Shown one piece after another: positions 5,758 to 11,697 of a stretch of 11,697 nt of DNA. Under the pieces are notes generated by a model. That model did not search any database. It was not told the origin of the DNA and saw only the letters and a program-made list of their open reading frames with translations. Within the stretch, counting starts at the first letter, position 1. The number at the start of each line of letters is the position of its first letter. The DNA is from CAMQVM01 sp044433365. Lineage in GTDB: Bacteria > Bacteroidota > Bacteroidia > Bacteroidales > Rikenellaceae. Where the stretch lies: positions 1 through 11,697 of the forward strand of contig JAWXTR010000095.1 in NCBI GenBank assembly GCA_044433365.1, written 5' to 3'. The translations under genes were made by a program, and so were the position numbers.

Positions 5758-8700
5758 ATGATTATGAGAGAATTTACCAAGCTATCTTGGCATTTATTGC
5801 CAAATGTTAGAAGAGTACTTGTAATGACAGTTATGGCTTGTATGTTTGCAATTTCTGCAATAGCACAAACCACTCAAACTGTTACAGGTACTGTTTTTGA
5901 CGAAAACAACAACCCTATGGGTGGTGTTGTTGTTCAAGTAGATGGAACTGCTAAAGGCGCAATCACTGACATGAATGGTGCTTACTCAATCAAAAATGTG
6001 TCGAGCGATGAGAATCTGCTTTTCACCTTTGTAGGTTATGTAAACGCTGTTGTTCCTGCCGACAAACCTCAAATCGATGTTACAATGGAAATCGACGCAT
6101 TAGGTGTTGAAGAGGTTGTAGTCGTAGGTTTTGGTACTCAAAAGAAAGTAAACCTTACAGGTTCGGTTTCTGTGGTCGACGAAGAGGTGTTTACTGCACG
6201 TCCAGTAACAAGTGCTACTCAAGCTCTTGAGGGTGCCATTCCAGGTCTTTCGATCTCAAGTACAAGTGGTGGTTTAGGTGATGCTTCATCTATCTCTATC
6301 CGTGGTCAAGGTACAATCGCTGAGGGTTCAAGCGGCGACCCACTTATCTTAATTGATGGTATGGAGGGTGATATCAACACAATCAACCCACAAGATATCG
6401 CTTCTGTATCGGTTCTTAAAGATGCTGCTGCATCTTCTATTTATGGTTCTCGTGCACCATTTGGTGTTATCCTTATCACAACTAAAAAAGGTAGCACAGG
6501 TAAGATGAAAATCAACTACAACAACTCATTCCGTTTTGCTACTCAAGCATCTCCAACAGAAATGATGAACTCTATTGAGCAAGCTAACTACATGAACGAT
6601 ATGTATGTTAACTCAAATTCAACATCTTTTGTAACTGATGAGTACTACAATCGTGTAGTTGCTTATGCAAACGACCCAGAGAATAACGCTACAACTACAG
6701 CTAATGGCGCAGTTTGGAATAATCAAATTCAAGCGACTAATGCTAATGAAGATTGGTATAGCAATATATATAAAGATTGGACATTTGGTCAAGAGCACAA
6801 CCTATCTATTAATGGTGGTACCGAAATAGCCCAAGTTTATGCGTCAGCCAACTACCTAAAACAAAATGGTTATAGCAACTACAATACTGATAGTTACTCT
6901 CGTATTGCAACTAATCTTCGTGTTTCAGGTAAACTAACAGAATTTTTAAAATATAACTATAACGTAAAGTATCAAGAGACACATCAAGAAGAGCCTGGTT
7001 ACCTTGATAATATTATCCTAAAAAGTCAATATATGTCGTCTTTGATGCCTATGTATGACCCAAATGGTAATATAATGATGAACTATGCTAATCTTCTTCA
7101 AAATGGTGGTACAGATATCAACAAGTATAGCAAACTTTACCAGCAATTCCAATTAGTTGCTACTCCTCTTAAAAACTGGAATATTACAGGTGAGATTAAC
7201 TATAAATTCCAATCGACTCGACTACATACTGATAAACAATATATCTATACTTATGCAGTAGATGGCACTGCTGTTTTAGAGTCAAATTACAACACCTCTT
7301 CTGTATATGAAAAATCGGCTGTTACAAGCTTCTTGAATCCAAATGTATTTACCGACTACTCATTTACTTTAAAGGATAACCACAACTTTAAAGTGATGTT
7401 AGGTTTTCAATCAGAAAACAATACTTTAAATAGTTTTAATACAACACGTGATGGTCTTATCATTGCTGGTAATCAAACTCTTGATATGACAGATGGAACC
7501 ACAGCTACTGGTGCTGCAAGTACTCCATCTGTAGCAGGTTCGATTACAGATTGGGCTACTGTGGGTTATTTTGGTCGTTTAAACTACGATTATGATGGTA
7601 AGTATCTATTAGAGGTAAATGCACGTTATGATGGTACTTCTCGTTTCCGTTCAGATGCTCGTTGGGATGTATTCCCATCGTTCTCTGTAGGTTGGAATAT
7701 TGCTAATGAAGAGTTCTTTGGCGACCTTAGAGACAAAATATCTACATTAAAACTACGTGCATCTTATGGTGAGTTAGGTAATCAAAATACATCTAGTCTT
7801 TATCCTACTTACTCTGAGATGTCGCTATCTTCAGGTAGTAGTTATTGGATTGCAAACGGTTCATACCTAAATCAAGCAACGTCGGCCGATTTAGTAAACT
7901 CATCATTAACATGGGAGACAATCAAAACAACAAATATCGGTTTTGATGTTACTGCGCTTCGCAACCGTCTATCGTTCTCGTTCGACTGGTTCGACCGTAA
8001 AACTCTAAACATGGTAGGTCCTGCTGTCGATCTTCCTTACACACTAGGTACTGATGTGCCAGATGCAAACAATACCAACCTAACTAACAGAGGATGGGAG
8101 CTAAGTGTACGTTGGAATGATAGAACAGATAGCGGAATAGGCTATTCGGCATCTATAAACCTATACGACTCACAAACAATTATCGATAGTTATCCTAATG
8201 ATACAGGTTCTCTATCTTTCTCTTCTACAAAAGGTGTGTATTCTAATGATGGTATGTCGGATACATACTATTCAGGTCAAAAACTAGGTGAAATTTGGGG
8301 TTATACTACAATCGGTATTGCTCAAACTGATGCTGAGATGCAACAACATTTATCTACTCTTCCAAATGGTGGTCAAACTTCTATACCAGGTGGTGGTGAT
8401 GCAGATTTGTGGGCAGCTGGTGATATTATGTATGCTGATATTAACGGTGATGGTAAAATCACTAGTGGTTCGGGTACAATCTACGACTCTGGTGATATGT
8501 CGATTATCGGTAACTCAACAGCTCGCTACAACTTTGGTGTTAGCCTTGCAGCTGATTATAAAGGTTTCGATATTAGTGCATTCTTCCAAGGTACAATGAA
8601 ACGTGATTATGCTACAAATAGTGCATACTTCTTCGGAAATAGTGGTCCTGGTATGTGGCAAGCTGTATATATGACTTCAGCTCTTGATTATTATCGTGCA

Positions 8701-9033
8701 GATGAAGACCACCCTCTAGGTCAAAATTTAGACTCTTACTTCCCTCGTCCATTCCAAGGGGTTTATAAAAATACACAAATTCAGACTCGTTACTTGTTAG
8801 ATGCCTCTTATATTCGCCTTAAAAATATGCAAGTAGGTTATACATTTAGTAATGAGATGCTATCAAAAATAAGTCTATCTAACCTAAGAGTGTTTGCCTC
8901 GGCAGAAAATCTATGGACGGGCACATCACTTCCAGATCATCTTGATCCAGAAACTTTGATTCCAGGTTCTAATTATGGTTGTAACTACCCACTACAAACG
9001 ACTGTATCTTTTGGTATTAACGTAAGTTTCTAA
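5758..9033 (+). CDS. SusC/RagA-family TonB-dependent outer-membrane transporter, complete (cassette 2)
   Basis: Complete 1091-aa TonB-dependent glycan importer. Order of parts: signal peptide with hydrophobic core at about residues 20-36 and probable cleavage after AIA36; carboxypeptidase-regulatory-like domain at about 41-113 (TVTGTVFDENNNPMGG); the conserved VEEVVVVGFGTQKK segment at 117-130 that carries the TonB-box region; plug to about 240, including SIRGQG and LKDAAASSIYGSRA; then the barrel, with a DINGDGKI calcium-type loop at residues 894-901 and a C-terminal FGINVSF. There is no STN signalling domain before the regulatory-like domain, which argues against control through a FecR/ECF-sigma pair. 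Start: an in-frame TAA at 5749-5751 bounds the frame; the ATG at 5764 is an equally possible start, two codons in. Preceded by an 806-base regulatory gap and followed 96 bases later by susD. Most of the plug and barrel match the cassette 1 protein; external segments differ. Confidence 0.97.
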   Translation: MIMREFTKLSWHLLPNVRRVLVMTVMACMFAISAIAQTTQTVTGTVFDENNNPMGGVVVQVDGTAKGAITDMNGAYSIKNVSSDENLLFTFVGYVNAVVPADKPQIDVTMEIDALGVEEVVVVGFGTQKKVNLTGSVSVVDEEVFTARPVTSATQALEGAIPGLSISSTSGGLGDASSISIRGQGTIAEGSSGDPLILIDGMEGDINTINPQDIASVSVLKDAAASSIYGSRAPFGVILITTKKGSTGKMKINYNNSFRFATQASPTEMMNSIEQANYMNDMYVNSNSTSFVTDEYYNRVVAYANDPENNATTTANGAVWNNQIQATNANEDWYSNIYKDWTFGQEHNLSINGGTEIAQVYASANYLKQNGYSNYNTDSYSRIATNLRVSGKLTEFLKYNYNVKYQETHQEEPGYLDNIILKSQYMSSLMPMYDPNGNIMMNYANLLQNGGTDINKYSKLYQQFQLVATPLKNWNITGEINYKFQSTRLHTDKQYIYTYAVDGTAVLESNYNTSSVYEKSAVTSFLNPNVFTDYSFTLKDNHNFKVMLGFQSENNTLNSFNTTRDGLIIAGNQTLDMTDGTTATGAASTPSVAGSITDWATVGYFGRLNYDYDGKYLLEVNARYDGTSRFRSDARWDVFPSFSVGWNIANEEFFGDLRDKISTLKLRASYGELGNQNTSSLYPTYSEMSLSSGSSYWIANGSYLNQATSADLVNSSLTWETIKTTNIGFDVTALRNRLSFSFDWFDRKTLNMVGPAVDLPYTLGTDVPDANNTNLTNRGWELSVRWNDRTDSGIGYSASINLYDSQTIIDSYPNDTGSLSFSSTKGVYSNDGMSDTYYSGQKLGEIWGYTTIGIAQTDAEMQQHLSTLPNGGQTSIPGGGDADLWAAGDIMYADINGDGKITSGSGTIYDSGDMSIIGNSTARYNFGVSLAADYKGFDISAFFQGTMKRDYATNSAYFFGNSGPGMWQAVYMTSALDYYRADEDHPLGQNLDSYFPRPFQGVYKNTQIQTRYLLDASYIRLKNMQVGYTFSNEMLSKISLSNLRVFASAENLWTGTSLPDHLDPETLIPGSNYGCNYPLQTTVSFGINVSF

Positions 9034-11268
9034 GAAGAGCAGGTTTGTATAAAGGGAAATTAGAAGTATAAATACTCTTGTTTTGATTCAAAAATTGCAG
9101 GAGTTGAAAATAGATAAAAATAAAAAAATATGAAAATAAATTTTAAATATATTTCAGTGGCTCTTATATCTGGAATGTTGGGAATATTTACCTCTTGTGG
9201 TAATGATTTCTTAGATCGTGAGCCAGTATCAAGTCTTACACCTGAGGCCTATTTCAGTAGTGATGCTCAGCTAAGAGCTTACCTAACGCCTCTTTATGAA
9301 AATATCGAAAATCATCGTACTTTCAGTAATTTAGGTATGTATGGAGGTAAAGATAATGGTGCTACAGAGAACTATTATGGCTCGGACGATATTATAAATG
9401 AGGTTATTAACTCTAGATTTGTAAATGGTCTTTGGCAGGTTAATACTCAAAGTACAAGTTTCTGGAATTTTGAAGCAATCTATGAAATAAACTACTTTTT
9501 GGAGTATGCACTTCCAAAATATGAGGCTGGTGAAATTTCAGGTACTGAAAGTTTGGTTGAACACTGTATTGGTGAGGCGTATTGGTTAAGAGCATATTTC
9601 TACTACCTAAAATGGAGAGATATAGGTGACTTCCCAATTATCAAAACTGTTTTAGCCGATGATTATGAGGTTTTATCAACAAACTCTCAACGTAGCCCAC
9701 GTAACGAAGTTGCACGTTTTATAATTGAAGATCTTGACAAAGCTGCCGAGCTAATGCAAGATACTCCACCTGATGGAGCAGGTAATTTCCTATCTAAAAA
9801 TGTAGCATACCTTCTAAAATCTCGTGTAGCTTTATTCGAAGCAAGTTGGTTAGAGAACTTTAAAAGCACAGCTTTTGTTCCAGGAGGAACAGGTTGGCCA
9901 GGTGCTGATAAAGACTACAATAGTGGGTTCCAGTATGAGGCTGGTTCGATTGATGCTGAGATTCAATATTTTTTAGATGAAGCTATATCGGCTGCTGATG
10001 TTGTTGCCTCTAATGTGGCACTTACTCTAAATACTGGCGTAACTCCACAAGAGGGCAATGATAATAATCCATATTTTAATATGTTTGGCGATGTAGATAT
10101 GAGTAGTTATGAGGAGGTATTGTTTTGGAGAGCTTTCGATGGTGTTACTTCATGGAAAACAGGTCACTCACTAAACTATTTTGTCTCAGGAACAGGTTCA
10201 TCATCTGGTTTTACTAGAGGTCTAGTAATGCAGTATCTTGACCGTAAAGGTCTACCTTGGTATGCAAGTGACGACTTTACTAACGACGACGACATATTTG
10301 TTGCACGTCTTGGTAAAAATGGTAAAGAGGGAATGGATTCTAGTGAATCGCTTCGTGACCTACGTATCAGTCTATTTCTTAAAAATCCAGGTCAGGTAAA
10401 TATTTGGATAAATAGAGATATTACAACAAAAGGGATGAACGACGAGGCACCTTCTCCAATGGTAGCACATGCCGATCCCAATCGCTGTATTACAGGTTAT
10501 TTAACTCGTAAAGGTCTTAATCCTGATGGAGCACACAATGCAGGTAATGGAGTGTCTTATAATGGTTGTGTTATATTCCGTGCCTCTGAGGCTTACCTTA
10601 ACTATATTGAGGCTTACTATATGCGTTATGGTTCTCTAGGTGGTAATGCAACAACCTATTGGGAGGCTCTAAGAACACGTGCTGGTATTGATGCTGGTAC
10701 TATCCAAACCACTATCGATGCTATCGATATTTCGAAAGAGGCTAAATATGACTGGGCTGCTTACTCGGGTGGTCAACTTCTAACAGACAAAACTCAATTT
10801 GCTATCCGTAAAGAGCGTCGTTCGGAGTTAATTGCTGAGAATATGCGTGGTGATGACTTACGTCGTTGGAGAGCAATGGATCAAATGGTTACAACTCCTT
10901 ACCACCCACAAGGCTTTGGTCTTTGGAATGAGGGCAACTGGGAGCTATATCCTGAAACTGGTGGCGACTATTCAAATAATATTACCGACAGAACTATGCT
11001 TATTGAATATCCAAGTTCCAGCGCAGTAATTTCATCTCAAGGTGATCTTACAGATATTTATCCAGAAGATGGTAACTACATTTATCCTTATCGTGTAAAA
11101 TCTACTGTTAATGGTTTTACAGGTATGATTTGGAAAATGGCTCACTATCTAGTTCCGCTTGAAATTAGAGATATGACTTTAACAGCTACTGATGGCGACC
11201 TTTCAACATCGCCAATCTACCAAAATCCTTACTGGCCAACTTCTGCTGGTGGTACTGCTCAGCAATAG
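6299..11268 (+). repeat. Tandem susCD duplication, copy 2 (part matching copy 1)
   Basis: Counterpart of 1-4951. The susC part of the match begins at codon 182, where the window cuts copy 1. The match ends just past the susD stop: both copies read GCTCAGCAATAGTCC and then diverge. Confidence 0.9.
9130..11268 (+). CDS. SusD/RagB-family glycan-binding surface lipoprotein (cassette 2)
   Basis: 712-aa partner of the SusC at 5758-9033, expected to sit on the cell surface as the lid of the transporter. Lipobox FTSC with Cys23, then GNDFLDREP and TPEAYF. Helical core motifs GEAYWLRAYFYY (from about residue 148) and SPRNEVARFI; C-terminal signature IRKERRSEL from residue 559 running to DDLRRWRAMD. 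The start ATG follows an A-rich run, and an in-frame TAA at 9121-9123 rules out an upstream start. An AGGAG at 9099-9103 is too far (26 bases) to act as a normal ribosome site. Compared with cassette 1 the protein is nearly collinear; residues 336-361 (10135-10212) are rewritten and one residue shorter, and the stretch after the ERRSEL motif reads IAENMRG instead of TTEGYRQ. A strong terminator hairpin follows about 55 bases after the stop. Ligand unknown. Confidence 0.96.
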   Translation: MKINFKYISVALISGMLGIFTSCGNDFLDREPVSSLTPEAYFSSDAQLRAYLTPLYENIENHRTFSNLGMYGGKDNGATENYYGSDDIINEVINSRFVNGLWQVNTQSTSFWNFEAIYEINYFLEYALPKYEAGEISGTESLVEHCIGEAYWLRAYFYYLKWRDIGDFPIIKTVLADDYEVLSTNSQRSPRNEVARFIIEDLDKAAELMQDTPPDGAGNFLSKNVAYLLKSRVALFEASWLENFKSTAFVPGGTGWPGADKDYNSGFQYEAGSIDAEIQYFLDEAISAADVVASNVALTLNTGVTPQEGNDNNPYFNMFGDVDMSSYEEVLFWRAFDGVTSWKTGHSLNYFVSGTGSSSGFTRGLVMQYLDRKGLPWYASDDFTNDDDIFVARLGKNGKEGMDSSESLRDLRISLFLKNPGQVNIWINRDITTKGMNDEAPSPMVAHADPNRCITGYLTRKGLNPDGAHNAGNGVSYNGCVIFRASEAYLNYIEAYYMRYGSLGGNATTYWEALRTRAGIDAGTIQTTIDAIDISKEAKYDWAAYSGGQLLTDKTQFAIRKERRSELIAENMRGDDLRRWRAMDQMVTTPYHPQGFGLWNEGNWELYPETGGDYSNNITDRTMLIEYPSSSAVISSQGDLTDIYPEDGNYIYPYRVKSTVNGFTGMIWKMAHYLVPLEIRDMTLTATDGDLSTSPIYQNPYWPTSAGGTAQQ

Positions 11269-11322
11269 TCCAGAGCAAATAATACTAATAAAATGGGTGA
11301 TACAAAAGCAGCCATTTTACGC

Positions 11323-11372
11323 AAACAACCCTTGTCACAGAGCTTGTGGCAAGGGTTGTTTCTCTATTTTTA
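11323..11372 (+). terminator. Strong terminator after cassette 2 susD
   Basis: AAACAACCCTTG (11323-11334) pairs perfectly with CAAGGGTTGTTT (11350-11361), and the stem continues inward through 11339/11345 with one wobble, giving about 17 bp and a 5-base loop. A T-rich tail CTCTATTTTTATG follows. Confidence 0.85.
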
Positions 11373-11436
11373 TGATCATTCCCAAAACTACTATCAAGTT
11401 AATTTACGAATAGTTATGCGTTTAAAAAAAACTCTA

Positions 11437-11480
11437 AGTTACCTCCATTTTTGCACAAAAGTGCAAAAATGGAGGTAACT
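11437..11480 (-). terminator. 20-bp perfect inverted repeat, probable terminator of the minus-strand sugar porter
   Basis: Arms 11437-11456 and 11461-11480 are perfect complements with loop AAAA; the outer part reads AGTTACCTCC. On the minus strand the stem is followed after 5 bases by eight Ts (A-run 11424-11431 on the plus strand), which favours termination of transcripts arriving from the right. The porter stop is about 125 bases away. Confidence 0.6.
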
Positions 11481-11508
11481 AAAAAACTATATTTTACACT
11501 TTTTTAGA

Positions 11509-11546
11509 AAGGCGAATCCGCAAAAGGGGTTTTGCGGATTCGCCTT
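11509..11546. repeat. GC-rich perfect inverted repeat between convergent genes
   Basis: GGCGAATCCGCAAAA (11511-11525) pairs perfectly with 11530-11544 around loop GGGG; two A-T pairs extend it to 17 bp. It lies 30 bases from the inverted repeat at 11437-11480. Neither side has a strong T-run. It may be a second terminator stem, a stabilising 3' hairpin for the porter mRNA, or a dispersed genomic repeat. Confidence 0.6.
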
Positions 11547-11588
11547 AAAAGCGCAAATTTCCGATTGGTCGTTGCTGCTCATTAATAT

Positions 11589-11596
11589 TATTTTTG
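11589..11596 (+). promoter_or_regulatory. Weak plus-strand promoter-like box beside the porter stop
   Basis: TTG (11565-11567), 21 bases, then TATTTTTG (11589-11596) followed by CAAAGG. It matches the TAnnTTTG pattern and would transcribe antisense into the 3' end of the sugar porter. Could be chance. Confidence 0.2.
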
Positions 11597-11604
11597 CAAA
11601 GGTA

Positions 11605-11697
11605 TTAGAACTCCCCTTTAATAAGTTCTTCTTCAATCTCTTCGAGCGATTTGTTTTTTGTTTCAGGTACGTTTTTATATGTAAATATAAATCCTCC
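11605..11697 (-). CDS. C-terminal end of an MFS sugar porter (3' part only; gene continues past the right edge)
   Basis: Reading the minus strand from the last base gives 30 residues and a TAA stop at 11605-11607. They include FIFTY, then VPETKNKSLEEIEEEL, and end KGEF. The motif PETK-x-K-(S/T)-LEEIE directly after the last membrane helix is the C-terminal signature of the sugar porter family of the major facilitator superfamily (XylE, GLUT and relatives). Such proteins carry monosaccharides, often with protons, across the inner membrane (family knowledge). The gene is convergent with cassette 2. Its position next to two SusCD pairs fits a role in taking up a sugar released by the PUL, but that link is inference. 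The substrate cannot be read from this fragment. Confidence 0.85.
   Translation of the reverse strand, partial: GGFIFTYKNVPETKNKSLEEIEEELIKGEF

Noticed and set aside
5758..6100. An STN domain linking the second SusC to an ECF sigma/anti-sigma system.
   Set aside because: After the signal peptide the protein goes directly into the carboxypeptidase-regulatory-like domain, leaving no room for STN.
9099..9103. AGGAG as the ribosome binding site of the second susD.
   Set aside because: It is 26 bases before the ATG, too far for normal use, and an in-frame stop at 9121-9123 rules out an earlier start.
11192..11478. Two short plus-strand ORFs running past the second susD stop.
   Set aside because: They overlap the susD end or run through the terminator and the inverted repeat; the sequence is explained by hairpins rather than coding.
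11437..11546. The inverted repeats as ends of an insertion sequence or as a CRISPR-like array.
   Set aside because: Only 30 bases separate the two hairpins, they differ in sequence, there is no transposase and no regularly spaced repeat.

Overview
The window looks like part of a polysaccharide utilization locus (PUL) of a Bacteroidota bacterium, probably order Bacteroidales. The evidence is two consecutive SusC/SusD outer-membrane pairs, lipoprotein signals on both SusD proteins, A-rich start regions without clear Shine-Dalgarno sites, and a promoter candidate of the Bacteroides primary-sigma type (TTTG-N19-TAnnTTTG). The species cannot be told from the sequence. No glycan-degrading enzyme, sensor or regulator gene lies inside the window, so the target glycan is unknown.

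Layout. Bases 1-4951 hold cassette 1: a SusC-like TonB-dependent transporter cut by the left window edge (about 181 N-terminal residues missing) and its SusD-like lipoprotein. A hairpin at 5002-5037 follows as a likely terminator. Bases 4952-5757 are an 806-base AT-rich regulatory region holding a compound dyad (5185-5205), a good promoter candidate (5330-5360), and then a leader of about 390 bases with a possible 34-residue leader ORF, short direct repeats and a stem-loop. Bases 5758-11268 hold cassette 2: a complete SusC-like protein (1091 aa) and its SusD-like partner (712 aa), followed by a strong terminator hairpin. Two perfect inverted repeats fill the space between convergent genes. The last 93 bases carry, on the minus strand, the C-terminal 30 residues of a major-facilitator sugar porter.

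The two cassettes are paralogues in the same order and orientation. They align almost end to end in coding sequence, while their susC-susD spacers differ. Divergence is patchy: some stretches are identical at DNA level for about 50 bases, while particular loop segments of both SusC and SusD are rewritten.

How the genes would work together (inference from the families): each SusD caps its SusC barrel on the cell surface and delivers oligosaccharides into the periplasm using TonB energy. Enzymes outside the window would release sugars, and the sugar porter could carry a product across the inner membrane. Nothing here proves a wholly new system. The most interesting parts are the mosaic duplication and the long, structured leader of cassette 2.
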